Assembly: GCA_003952965.2 (NCBI GenBank)
Contig: CM025855.1
Span: 36,889,546-36,953,545 of the forward strand
DNA: 64,000 bases
From: Morella rubra
Lineage: Eukaryota > Streptophyta > Magnoliopsida > Fagales > Myricaceae
Direction: 5' to 3'
The notes beneath the pieces are model-generated. The model was not told the DNA's origin, ran no database searches, and was given only the letters and a program-made list of their open reading frames with translations. The translations under genes and the position numbers were made by a program. Shown here in pieces: positions 21,690 to 33,500 of the stretch; within the stretch, counting starts at the first letter, position 1; the number at the start of each line of letters is the position of its first letter.

Positions 21690-21854
21690 ACAGTCTGGTT
21701 TGTAAACCTATAAAGAAGAAAATACAAATCTTTTTCTACTCTATTCGAATATTTGTTTCTATAAATATGTACAACTATAAAGGAAAGAATATCTTTCCTA
21801 TAATCCCAATCTCCTATAATTTCTCCACTGACAACTCACGCCAACACTCCCCCT
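21690..21854 (-). mobile_element. PPT and 3-prime LTR of the copia element, right arm
   Basis: On the minus strand a GAGGGGGAG tract at about 21,847-21,855 is followed by TGTTGGCGTGAGTTGTC from 21,846. Mirror of 12,384-12,552. Confidence 0.65.
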
Positions 21855-23300
21855 CAAGTTGATGCATAGATATCTTTGATGTTCAACTTGTCTAGTGAGT
21901 TGTAAAAATCTTTGCTGCACATTGCTTTGGTAAGTATATCTACTAATTGATCCTCTAACTTGACGAATGGAAACTGAATGATCTTGGCTTCGAGATTGTG
22001 TTTGATAAAGTGCTGATCCACCTCCACATGTTTGGTGCGATCGTGCTGGACGGGATTATGGGAGATATCAATCGTTGCTTTATTGTTGCAGAAAAGATTC
22101 ATTGCTGATTTTGGAGCAAATCCAATCTCGGTTAACAATTGTTTGAGCCATAACAACTCACATAGTCCCTTGGCCATTCCTCGAAATTCGGCTTCAGCAC
22201 TTGAGAGGGCTACAACTTTTTGTTTTTTACTTCTCCATGTCACAAGATTTCCACCAACAAAGGTGAAATATCCTGAGGTTGATTTTCTGTTCGAGATATT
22301 TCCTGCCCAGTCAGCATCCATATAGCCATGTACATCTACATTGGTATTTCTAGAAAATACAAGACCTTTCCCTGAAGAGGATTTCAAATATTTGAGGATA
22401 TGCGTCACAGCCTCCATGTGCTCCTGACTTGGACAGTGCAAGAATTGGCTCACAACGCTAACAACATATGCAATATCAGGCCGAGTATGAGAGAGATAAA
22501 TAAGTTTGCCAACTAGGCATTGGTATCTCTCTTTGTCAGCTGGCTTCTGATTTTCATATATCCCAGCTTATGATTTTGAATGATTGGGGTATCCACAGGT
22601 TTACATTCTAATAAACCCACTTCTGCTAATAAATCCAAAATATATTTTCATTGAGACAAAAAATATACCTTGACTTGATCTCGCAACTTCTATGCCCAAA
22701 AAATATTTTAATCCGCCCAAATTTTTCATTTCAAATTCCGCTGCCAACTGCTCTTGGAGTCTTGATATCTCATCAAGATCGTCTCCTGTGATGATCATAT
22801 TATCCACATAAACAATCAAGGCTGTCACCTTGCCATTTTGTCTCTTTAAGAATAGAGTATGATCTGAGTTGCTCTGATGAAATCCATATTTTCTCATTGC
22901 AAGACTAAATCTCCCAAACCATGCTCTTGGTGATTGCTTCAATCCATACAAGGCTCGTTGTAACTTACAAACCACCTTAGATCCATCAGTCACAAAATAT
23001 CCCTGAGGAATATCCATGTACACTTCGTCTTCAAGGTCACCATGGAGGAAGGCATTTTTCACATCAAATTGGTGTAGTGGCCAATTCAAATTCACTGCAA
23101 TTGACAATAATACTCGAATAGTATTTAATTTTGCCACTGGTGAAAAAGTTTCATGATAGTCGACACCAAATGTCTGAGTGTAGCCTTTGGCCACGAGTCT
23201 TGCCTTGTACCGTTCGATTGAACCATCTGCCTTATGTTTGATAGAGAAAACCCACTTACATCCCATGATTTTTTTTCCATCCGGCAATGGCATTAAATTC
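21855..23300 (-). mobile_element. Copia pol fragment (RT and RNase H), right arm
   Basis: Mirror of 10,951-12,383. It reads from MPLPDGKKIMGCKWVFSIKH through the VAKGYTQTFGVDYHETFSPV and FDVKNAFLHGDL blocks, the RT active site, and RNase H to the VEVDQHFIKHNLEAK and LVDILTKAM end. It is more continuous than the left copy, with about two or three interruptions. Gag and integrase are absent; an LTR fragment of another family adjoins at 23,301. A fossil. Confidence 0.9.
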
Positions 23301-23988
23301 TGTTGGCTTTTGTTCACAATCAATATTTTGATTATTTCAATAAATGGATTAAGTTTATAAAATGGACATCTTCAAAGACAAAGACATTTTTATCAAAGAG
23401 CCAAAGATAAGAAAATTGAAGATCAAGAAGATGCAAGGAGCTCAAAAGTGAAGATTCAAGACCTTAGGGTATAATTTGTAACTCTTAGTTTCACTTTTGA
23501 CAAGGATTTGAATCACACTTGCATATCTTTCAAAACATGCATAAACCATTTTACCTCTTGTTTGAAAGATAAAATATTTTTTAAATGGTTTCAAAACGCC
23601 CAATCAACTCCCAAACCTTTATATACTTATGGGAAGTTAGTCCTTAAAATTGGGTGTTTCAAAATGGTCAAAATCGTGGTTTTAAATTGAAACGGATCAT
23701 GTGCTTAAGTTGAAGAGGTCGACCCGCTGGTGAAGCGGTCGACCGGACTTCGACCGCTTGATGTAGCGGTCAACCAGTACATATTTTGAAATAGATTCGT
23801 TGAAGCACTACAATGTGACCGTTGGGTAGAGTAACCTTGAAGCAGTTGACCGGTACAACGGTAAAATTCTAAAGGCTATAAACGGTTAGTTTTTCTCATG
23901 TGCCTATATAAAGACCTTCCTTTTGTCTCTAAACAAGAGAGCTCAACCACATATCATTTTACATAGCATGAGAAATATCTTAAACCTT
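23301..23988 (+). mobile_element. LTR fragment, family 2, right arm
   Basis: Mirror of 10,262-10,950, starting TGTTGGCTTTTGTTCACAAT at 23,301 and ending near AAATATCTTAAACCTTG. It contains the GGTCGACC and GGTCAACC motifs between about 23,715 and 23,855. Confidence 0.75.
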
Positions 23989-24345
23989 GATTCGTACCTT
24001 CATGGGTCACTTGAAGTTTGTCCCAAATTTGTTTCGCGGTATCACAACCAGAAATACGATTAAATTCATTTGAGTCAAGAGCACAATACAACACATTCAT
24101 AGCTTTAGAATTTAAAGACATAATCTTAAGATCATCTTCATCCCACTCTTTGTCATCTTTTAACTTACCTTCCTTGTCTCTAGGAAAATTTAGGACCATT
24201 TGAGATAACTCTCCACAGTTCATAGTCCACGGCTTGGATATAAATCCTCATCCTAGCTTTCCAATAGTTGTAGCATGTTCCATTGAACAAAGGAGGTATG
24301 TTAGTGGATTGACCTTCCCAAGGAAGAACTAACAAGGGTTGTCAT
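23989..24345 (-). mobile_element. Copia gag fragment, right arm
   Basis: Mirror of 9,906-10,261, with the same YWKARMRIYIQAVDYE and AMNVLYCALDSNEFNRISG wording. Just before the junction it also shows CDTAKQIWDKLQVTHEGT, the usual continuation of gag. Broken, with one or two interruptions. Confidence 0.8.
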
Positions 24346-24364
24346 AGAAAAATATTAAACCTCA

Positions 24365-24376
24365 GCTCCGATGCCA
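24365..24376 (-). promoter_or_regulatory. Primer-binding site, right arm
   Basis: GCTCCGATGCCA is the reverse complement of the left-arm site at 9,874-9,885, adjoining the LTR end. Confidence 0.75.
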
Positions 24377-24377
24377 A

Positions 24378-26056
24378 TTGAAAGTTTAAATAACAACCAA
24401 AGAGGGGGGTGAATTGGAGTTTTAATAAATTTTCAATTCTTTTTGAAAATAATTTAAGTAGTATAATAGTAAAGCATAGAACACAAAGGGCAGTGATATG
24501 AGCGTGAAAAAAATAAGAGATAGAGTTAGAGAGATGACACCGTAATTTTTAGATGGTTCGGCCAACTTTGCCCACGTCCACCCCAAGGCTATTTACTTCC
24601 TTGGGCTTCTTTTACTATTATTCAAATAGTAAATACACCTTAGCTTCCGGGGTGCTAAGGAACCTTTACAAAGCGTTTTTCGAGCTCACGCTTCAACTTC
24701 TCACAAATCCCAAAACCCAAGGGATTTCTTCTACTCTCACAAGTAGGACAAGTGTTTACCCAACACTCAAGTGTTTACAAAGAATGGGTACATAATGGAA
24801 TGTCAACGATTTGGCTCTTAAAGCCGTATGAAGCAAGTGGAAAGTACAAAGGTGCACACGAGGACAAGAGTACATAGAAAGCTGAAGTTTAGCAGGGGAA
24901 TAACAGCTTTCTCAGTATGAGTAGTCTTCTCTCTTCTTCAAGGCACTTTCTCTCTCTAGAAGTTAGGTCGTAGAGTAATTGCAAATTTGAATCAATGGAG
25001 AGTTGTTTTCTTCTTTTCTTCTTTCTTCTATTTATACCACTTTTGACTTCAACGGTCATCTGGGATTTTAAAAGAGTCGTTGGAGGGGAGCTATCAACAT
25101 TCCAGGATTTCAGCAAAAATCGTGGTATGTGTCAGTGCATAATCAGCATGAGTTGATCTGAAGAGCTCTCGGAAGTGCAATGTCCAACGTCTCTTCATTA
25201 TCCCGAGGTCCCCTTTACTAGCCTAGGTAGACTGCAATGTGTACATCTCATCATTAAGCCGAGGTCCCCTTTACTGACCGAGGTATCTATCTCGGTTTGT
25301 CACCTGTCCTCTTTACAAACTGATGGTATCTATCCCGGTTACTTCCCGAGCTCCATTTGTATTACCGACTATTCTGAGGTGCTCCGAGGTGTGCTTTCCT
25401 ATTACCATTTTGAGCTCCGAGGTGTCCCTGAGGTGTTCCTTATGTGCTCCGAGCTTTTCCCTTATGATTTCGAGGGACCATCTCTAATTCTGACCATCTC
25501 GAGGTGCTCCCGAGATGTCTGCTTTTCTGCTTTCATTTCCGAGGAGTTCCAAGCTTTTCCATTATAATTTCCGAAGTGCTCATTTCAAACATCCCGAGGT
25601 CCATACATTTTCCCAACGTTTCCACAACATCCCGACCTTTCTACAAACATTCCGAGATATTGATACAATATCCCGAAGTCCCCATTACTATCTCCGGGTG
25701 TCTTAGTGCAATGTGTTGACAAGAATTGACAAGATTTAATATGAAGTCGGTTCTCTTGGGACAGTGCAATGTGTCGACACTATAAGTGCTAAGAGGTTTT
25801 TCAGCAACTTTGAAAGTGTCGTTTTCACTCCAATTCATCTTTAAACATCTACAATATGAAAAATTAATTTTATCAACTTGTGTAATGGTGTTCAAGTGCA
25901 CTTAGAAATATTTTTGTGAGATAACCTCAATCCTTTAAAATATATCTTAGAAAATAGTGGATTGACAAGGTAAAATCTAAAAGTCTTCAAAACTTAGAAT
26001 TTTTGTTATCATTAAAATCAATTATGAATTATTTGCAAAACAACCTTGGGCTAAAA
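24378..26056 (-). mobile_element. Sirevirus-like copia LTR, family 1, right arm, shared by two bodies
   Basis: Mirror of 8,181-9,872. On the minus strand a PPT and envelope-like ORF precede it (26,057-28,101), so it is in 3-prime LTR position for that body. A PBS and gag follow it, so it is also in 5-prime LTR position for the next. This shared-LTR layout is typical of tandem elements made by LTR-LTR recombination. It carries the CCGAG array at about 25,190-25,690. Confidence 0.8.
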
Positions 26057-26868
26057 ATCTCCCCCTTTTTGATGATGACAAAAACTATTTTAAAAACAAC
26101 AATTTGCTAACAAAATGGAAAAGCTCCCCCTAAGAACAAGCAGGAGTTTTTCATGACATATTTAGCAAAAAGGACTTTAAGATTTTACAAAAAAAATTTG
26201 CAAGAAAGCTCTTTCTTTGTATATGGGGGTTTCCCAAATTTTTGAAAACACTAAAGAACACTTCCAAAACCTTTCTCCAAACCCCCCAAACTTCAACATT
26301 TCAATCCAAATCACAAGACTTCATATATTGAGAATTAAAAGATGAGGAATATTACCTGTAACGCAATTTTCAGATATCCAACATTAAGTGCAAAGAGATA
26401 ATCACTTTTTAAATCCCTTATAATCACCATAAGAAAATCAACAGATATGAACATAATAACATAAACCGATAGAGACATATAATAACCAGAGATAATGGCA
26501 AGTCATAGAGTTTAGTCAACCAAATAAATACAAGCATAAGAGAACAAAGTAAGATAAGTACAAAATGGAATGTCATCTATAAAAGCTAGGAAGTCAGCAT
26601 AGTCACCAATTTCTCCCCCTTTGGCATCATCAAAAAATAGGATGAGGGGAAAGTCAAGGATGAAGGCTATGGAGAATCAAAGGGAGGAGGCTGATGATCA
26701 ACATCAAACTTCTTCAGCCAGTTGACCTAAGTAGTAGAGAACCAATACGTCCATTTTATGACACGAGGACGCAGATTCCGATCTTTATCCAGATGGAGCT
26801 CGTTGGCCTAGAGAACGTCTCCACTATTTCCTAATCACATTGCTAGCCACATGGATGTTGTTATGGAC
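26057..26868 (-). mobile_element. PPTs and 3-prime noncoding region of Sirevirus, family 1
   Basis: On the minus strand AAAAAGGGGGAGAT adjoins the LTR at about 26,057-26,070, and a second tract, GCCAAAGGGGGAGAAAT, lies at about 26,610-26,625. A weaker one (AGGGGGAGCTT) is near 26,125. No coding signal apart from the far end of the envelope-like reading. Confidence 0.65.
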
Positions 26869-28101
26869 TCAAAGTTTAAGTTGCCTCACATCCTTATCAA
26901 GAGTCCCAAAACGCTCTGTATGAGCACCAAGTATCTTCTTAATATCTTCAAACTCCGTCTGCATACAGGTGGCCAATTCCTCCATACTCTTGCCTAATTT
27001 CTTCTGTTCGTCCTTTATCTCATCCATGGAAGTTTCAAGGGAATTCAACCGAGGCTCATGCGAACTACCAACGGTCTTTCGTGAGGAATATCCAATCGGT
27101 GGAGGTGTTTCTGTTCTTGCAGTGGCTTCCTCTTCCTCATCTTCACTCTCTTCCTCAGATTCAGAACCCCCTACTCCTTCTTTGTGAGGTGTCACAACAC
27201 CATTCCTAACCCATTCTCCATCCTCATTTTGCATAAAACCCATCAACCTAAGAGTTTTCTTGTATACTCCTTAGATTCTTTGAGTTTTTCTCTAACTTCC
27301 CCTATCATATCAACCTCAAGGGCATGAAACATGTGAGTGAAAAACATCCTGTAAGGGAGCCCTTGTTTCTTCTTCTCAGTGGCTGGTTTCATATGATTGA
27401 GCATGAGATGGCCAAGATTCATATGAGTCCGAGTGATCAAACAGTACATAACAAACAATTCTAGGAATGTGATGTACTCAAATTTCCCAGTCCGTGGCAA
27501 AATGATATTGCTAATCATATGATGCAAAATCCTTCTATGTATTGACAGATCACTAGCAGTGGGTCTAATCACTTCACTGAGGGTTGGATTATCCAACACA
27601 ACTCGAAGAATATCTATTGGCTCAACTTTAGACATACCCATCCATCCATAGGCATTAAAGAACTTCTTTCTATCATTAGGGGCAGAGGCCAAAGCATTCA
27701 ATGAAGCAATTGACAAATCAAGTTGTTTTCCATTCACATAGCTGTTGGCATCATCAGATATTGAATATTGAAAGTTTGCATAAACCAACTTCACCAAATA
27801 AACATAACAATCCACTTTCAAATTCACAAGAACACTCCATCCCTGATATTCAAACATCTCCTTAAAATCAAAACCACTTTCACTAAACCATTTAAAATCT
27901 GCCCAACGACCAGCAACGACCTTTCGGTTTCTATAATCTTGAACGAAACGATTTTTACAAAGCCCTGACTTGTAAATGCAGGCCTCTAGAGTAGGAGCGG
28001 GTTCCTCAGTGCTTCTCCCTTTCTTACGTGTCCTTGAATTTGACAGATGTGGGCGTTTGATGAACAGGACGCTTGGAGCGGCTGGAAGACATCACTGCAG
28101 A
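26869..28101 (-). mobile_element. Envelope-like ORF of Sirevirus, family 1
   Basis: Conceptual protein on the minus strand: an N-terminal MSSSRSKRPVHQT start near 28,101, a YRNRKVVAGRWADFKWF stretch, then the conserved core IHRRILHHM-NIILPRTGKF and CLITRTHMNLGHLMLNHM, and a C-terminal acidic stretch (SESEEESEDEEEE) followed by a coiled-coil-like tail with LETSMDEIKDEQKK. It is a close relative of 1,550-3,149. Its place just upstream of PPT and LTR fits the third ORF of a Sirevirus. Few breaks (about two). Its link to a viral envelope function is a family label, not shown here. Confidence 0.7.
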
Positions 28102-28521
28102 GTGAGGCGAAGAGTAAGGCGTCGGCAGTGGGATTGATAAGGCGGTGGGCAAACGGAAATGGAGGGAGAAGGAGAATCGCCCTGGGAGAGAAAGGTAGTC
28201 TGTGGATGGAAGAATATAAAGTGCGACCCCTGCGAAGAGTATAAAATGGCAATGGTCCTCCGATGAAAAATGCACCCGAAAGATGGTGGCGAATCTCTCC
28301 CTCTCCCGGGGGGAGAGAGATCGTACACATCTCGGGTTGATATCAAAATCGGTAGGAAACAATGGGCCATATATATACTTCAGGCAAAGGCGGTCGGCAC
28401 ACTCCATCTCACAGAAACTACTGTCGCCCCAAACGGCGAAATCTCTCCCTCAATTGCCGTGCCCACGCCTATCAAAAATGTCACTGCCGACAGCCTTTAA
28501 ACTCCTCGCCTCACCTCTGCT
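28102..28521. other. Spacer between head-to-head envelope-like ORFs
   Basis: About 420 bp between two divergent copies of the same ORF start. The outer parts are inverted copies of each other (CACTGCCGAC...CGCCTCAC occurs on both sides in mirror orientation); the middle includes CTCCCGGGGGGAGAGAGA near 28,305. It lies where the region between pol and the third ORF would be. Confidence 0.6.
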
Positions 28522-28749
28522 GTGATGTCTTCCAGCTGCTCCAAGCTTCCCGCTCATCAAACGCCCTCTTCTGTCAATTCAAGGACACCGAAGAAAGGGA
28601 GAAGCACTGAGGAACCCACTCCTACTCCAGAGGCACGCATTTACAGGTCAGGGTTATGCAAAAATCGTTTTGTTCAAGATTATAGAAACCGAAAGGTCAT
28701 TGCTGGTCGTTGGGCAGATTTAAAATGGTTTACTGAAAGTAGGGACTAA
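28522..28749 (+). mobile_element. Second, head-to-head copy of the envelope-like ORF start
   Basis: It encodes MSSSCSKLPAHQTPSSV and a QDYRNRKVIAGRWADLKWF stretch, closely matching the start of the minus-strand copy at 28,101-27,890 but in inverted orientation. Beyond 28,749 the same text can still be followed for about 250 bp in heavily degraded form (for example CAGGGATGGAGTG near 28,761). It is a fossil cut off by loss of sequence quality. Confidence 0.7.
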
Positions 28750-30589
28750 GGAGCAGGAATACAGGGATGGAGTGGTCGTGAATGAAAGTGGATGATGTAT
28801 GTGAGTGAGCAAACCATATGTCAAATCTAATGACCAACAAGCAGGGAATTGGAAAAACAATGAGGCAATCCAGAATCGTGCCTCTGGCCTAATGATGGAA
28901 GAGCTATCCTAAGAGACTAAAACCAATAATCTCGATGGTAATCCACCTCAGTGAGATAGACCCATCTAATCATCATACATAAATCATTCAATGCAATATC
29001 ACCACATAAATGAACACACATGCTAAATTATTACTCGTCATCGACATAAATCTCCATCATCTCAATCATAAAAAACCAGGCCACAAAAGAAACAAGCTCC
29101 TACATGTCTCCCCATTCATGCCCATGATATGATAAAAGAAAAAAACCAAAGAATCTAAATAACAAGAAAACTCTAATATGCAAAATAATAAGTAGAATTT
29201 GACACCCACAAAAAGCAGTCTAACGAAAAGAAGAGAAAGAGAAGCCACCAAAGAACAGAAACACCTCACATGATATCCTCACGAAAAACGTATCGATACC
29301 TCATCCCCGAAACTCATGAAGATAAAGACGAACCAGAAAAAACGTGATGTTTGCAATTAAAAATGAAATAAAAGTAGCAACACTAATTAAATAGACAACC
29401 GTATACGGTTAGAATAATTATAGAATACCCTTATCTTCTGCCTCTTTCCATATGAGCATGTCGAACCCACTCGATCTTATTACTAACTTATACTAAAATA
29501 TAACCTGGACATGATGACACAACAATGAAAGAATATCACGCTATAGCACAAGCCATCTAGAAAGATAAAGCCAAAGCTTATACAAATGAGTAAGTAAGAG
29601 AGACAGATCTAAAAACTAGGTGTAGTAGTTCGGTAGAGTACCAGACCGCGAAGAGCTCTTGACGCGCTATTAAGATGTCACCCGAAGGACGCATAGGTCG
29701 AAGTCCTGATTTCCTCGATTTCTCCCAAATGAAATAATGTGAAAAATTTATTTGCTGATTACGCATGCCATCATAAACATAAACCTATCAATTAGTGATA
29801 CCTGCAAAGGAAGAGGATGTGGAATCTTATTACATTGTGACTCCTCCCTCCTGGCTGAAAGTGGACACACTATCGCTTTCTGATCACTGTCTCTCTCTCC
29901 CCTATCTCCGATATGGTGAGACTATAAGAACCAGAAGAAAAGAGTTTGAAACACAAGTATATAGAAGCTCAAAGTACTCTTCACACCATATGCGGCATTT
30001 AGACGGTATCATAGTTCAAAAGCCCTGTTCTATATATGATAGTGTCGGCACGCACTATGAGAAGTGAGTGACTAAACCCCTAACTTATATATACTTGCCT
30101 GCCTTTTAGTGCCAGTCTAACGCGGTGTATATGCCAATAGATCTCTCTTACATGCCACCGTATGCTAATATGGATGTGAAACGTAGATGCGATCAACGGG
30201 TCAACTTATAGGAAGTCATAGTATCAGAGATGTAATAACTGGACAGGTTTATGATACTCTACAGACTAATTGTGAGCTGTATCTTGTGTAGATTAAATAG
30301 GCGTACTTTATTTTGGCTGCAGTAATGTAGACAAGACGTATGGACGATGGCTTCTATCGCTGCCTTGCTGTTATAGATAATATACTGGATGTGAAGACTC
30401 ATAAGCTATACTTTTGCTTAGTTAGAAATAGATGTCTTTGCCGCGGACATATATGCCGTATAATCATGGTAGGTTCCTAGCTCTCATACTCCGCAAATAT
30501 GGTACATAACCTCCTTCAATATTACCCATTAAGTAGATATAGATCATCGCTGGCAAAGTATTATTGGATAGCATGCATCGGAAGGACGG
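28750..30589. other. Noisy sequence, no genes
   Basis: The first 250 bp or so are a degraded continuation of the envelope-like copy. After that I see no coding signal and no clear repeat. Open frames here are short and show no domain. Confidence 0.6.
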
Positions 30590-33500
30590 TCCTACTCTAT
30601 AGCTGTTTACGTGCTTTCGTGGCATACACTTATCACATGCTTAAACTAACCTGCTAGCTTTCGGCACCTCACTTAGGTGCTCTCATATTATATAGAGCAA
30701 AATGTAGTTTGATTATGGAAATAATTAATGCTAGCATCAAGAAAATGAAAAGGAATATTATGAGTTGAAGTGTAAGCCCAAGAGCGGCTTAGTAATGTAG
30801 ATATATAAGCAAATAGTAGCACTGAAGTAAATACTATTCTGTATGGAAAAACAACATGAACAATATCGCACGATAAGTGACATTAGAAGCATAAAGTTCA
30901 TGATCTCCGATCTTGTGTCAGAGGAAAATGGCCCGCTCCAACTGAGATACTTTAAGAGATAAGATATAATAGAATAGAGGAGCTTAAAGATGCCCAAAAA
31001 ATTACACAGGCTAATTTGAGCATCTTGTGGACACCCTAGGCAGCTACTACATCTTAAGACTCACAGTTAATAATATTTCCTATACTCTTCTCCTTCATTA
31101 GGTACTTAGTGTCTGAGTAACTTATAGACACCATTCAGTTAAAGAAAACACTCGACAACGTTCAAAGATTCTATAGTCAAAAAGATAACTCCTCTCAAGC
31201 CATTAGCTTCGTAATCTTACCTACTTATCAGCGCAGCAAGGTTCGAACACTAGCATTCAACCCCGAATTGTTCACCCGGGAAATTATATAGGAAAGCTCA
31301 GGCAGCCATATTGACAGATAAACATGTAGATTGTCTTAGGCGCCGGGAAGCTAGTTGCTCCAGATCAAACTCGTCGGCGCAATCAGACGAAGTCTCTGAG
31401 AATTACTTGATAAGTCCAAAGACAGGACCTCGAGAACATGTTAGCTTAAACAAAGTGAGCGCCTGTAAGTGGCATCGGTCCTAACTAAAATCTATTAGCT
31501 CTTTAAATTCTAGACTATACTCTGCGCAGACGGGGTACGCACACTAGCATTGGATTAGTAGCTAAAAGGCATGCTAAGCCCAAGTAGTGAGAATTCTAGT
31601 CAGGTGGGAAGGGCTTATGGAAGACAATATCAGGATTCTAGAATTAGACAGAGTCAGGCCTCACGCAGACCAAGACCCAGCGCTGAATCAGAATCGCCGC
31701 CAATTTGTTACTATTAGTAGCCGTGCGTCTTCTTAATCTATCTTCATGATACTAGTGAGGTTCAGAGCTGTAAATGTTAGGGATGAATTACGAGCTTTCA
31801 TTAGTAGAATAACAGGTTCGCTCCGTACAATATTTATTAGAAGGAACAAGCAACAGGTCTCACCTTCAGACTTACCTCGATGTCCCAGAAAGCACAAGCC
31901 CCGATGGTAGGGCTTCAGCTAAATCACTTGTAAATCGTATCAGTCAGAGGTAGTTAACGAACGCGTATATAATGAAAGTGACCCATTTCGTAATGTCTCA
32001 CCGCTTAATGTGAAAAGGATGTGGCGAACTCGCTCGGATGGCCGAGTAAATATCGGAATTGGGTATGACTTCAAAATTAGAGAACAGTGACAGTCTTTCA
32101 TTGCGTAGCTGGATAGTCTACACTCATGTCGTGATCCCCTGCGTATCCCAGCTATACTCTTCCTACTCTTCCGCTCGCGTGAGGCGGGACTTGGCAGCAT
32201 CTAATAACCATGCTCCTCGAGAAGTGTGCTCGACGACCTCTACTGGAGATTACACCAGATGAGTATACTATCGATAAGTAAAGGGAATGTTGCCTTCAAT
32301 TATATAAGTAAAGGGAAAATTGAGAACGTCACATATAAGTAATTGAAGAAGAACGTATATAAAAAATAACAGAACTCCTCCTAGCTCACCCTAGGTACTC
32401 AGCTCTACCAATTGCGCGACATTAACTTTGGACAAGGCTATAGTGTCCAGATATGAATAGAGTCTCGATAATAAGGAGCGAAAAACAGCTAGGAAGTCCA
32501 TTATTACTCCTAACGTAATAATATAGTGGGAGCTAACGGAACGCGTATACTCCACTAAGACTCAGGCTCCCGTAGTTTTAAACAAGTACGTAAGAGGGGA
32601 ACTCGCTATGCAGCTACTAGCGCAGTTCAGTGAATTGGATAGACTCCCATACATAGCTGACTTTGCTTTTTAATGTACGCTATATTTAGAGAATTACCTC
32701 AAGGAAGCTTTCTACTCATCACTCTCACCGTTACTCTCACTGCTCAACATTGAGAATGGTCTATCATAATTCAGCACCAGTTCATATCATTGTAAATAAT
32801 ATGATTTATTTAGTAACAGAACATTAATGCTATAGCTAGAATATCACCTGGCATGCTACTTATCAGATTGACTAGCTATTTGCTTTACAATAGCAGCGTC
32901 TTTCTAGATAATGTATGTTATAATGACATAATCAAGCCACAATCCAAGAAGATCACATAGCGCCTACACGCATCTAGGAACTTGGACCTCCACTGAAACC
33001 TAAGATGGAATACTCAGAAATATAGTAAGCCCTTACCGTAAGAAAAAAATAGACATCCAAACAGGTATGTGACCAACCCCTTATGGTCCGCATTAAGCGC
33101 CGTCGTTCTGGAATATAACTAGAAGACCTGGTCCAAAAAACATAAAGAATTCTATATCACGCAAAGGTACATCATCAGAATCCTTACTTATATAAAGACT
33201 AAATGAGTCACGAGAAGTATAAGAGATTAGCTACAATGTACAAGAAGGACTAGAGATTCCTCTCGTATGCCATAATCAGCTGAAATTCTAAATACTATTA
33301 TATCTACATACGTACTCTACAAATCAACTAATCTCCTGTAAGAAGATTTACTTAGAAAGAATAAGAATTCCATATAAAGGACCCACCACTGTCTCTAACC
33401 CGCAATGCAGCCTCATCTCAGTGGATCTCCTAGTCTATAGAACACATAGACCAGAGATATAAAGACCTAATCCTGTACTGCCTCTCGCTAATCCTGAGGT

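Larger units (their letters stand above)
17146..26056 (-). repeat. Right arm of giant palindrome
   Basis: Mirror of 8,181-17,098. Unlike the left arm, it does not end in unrelated DNA: beyond 26,056 the PPT and envelope-like ORF of the same Sirevirus family follow in correct order. Homology to the left arm stops at the LTR start. TGTTGGTC at 17,146 pairs with GACCAACA at 17,091-17,098. Confidence 0.95.

Noticed and set aside
28270-28610. Several overlapping short frames between the head-to-head ORFs
   Set aside because: They arise from the inverted repeat and disagree in frame; none has a domain.
29630-29720. tRNA-like text (AGGTGTAG, GTTCGGTAGAG, CATAGGTCGAAGTCCTG), reminiscent of mitochondrial trnP
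   Set aside because: The anticodon arm and acceptor stem do not fold as given; the region is noisy, so a degraded tRNA is possible but not supportable.
32370-32430. Minus-strand GCGCAATTGGTAGAGCT, like a tRNA D-arm
   Set aside because: No matching T-arm or acceptor stem nearby; lies in the noisy stretch.
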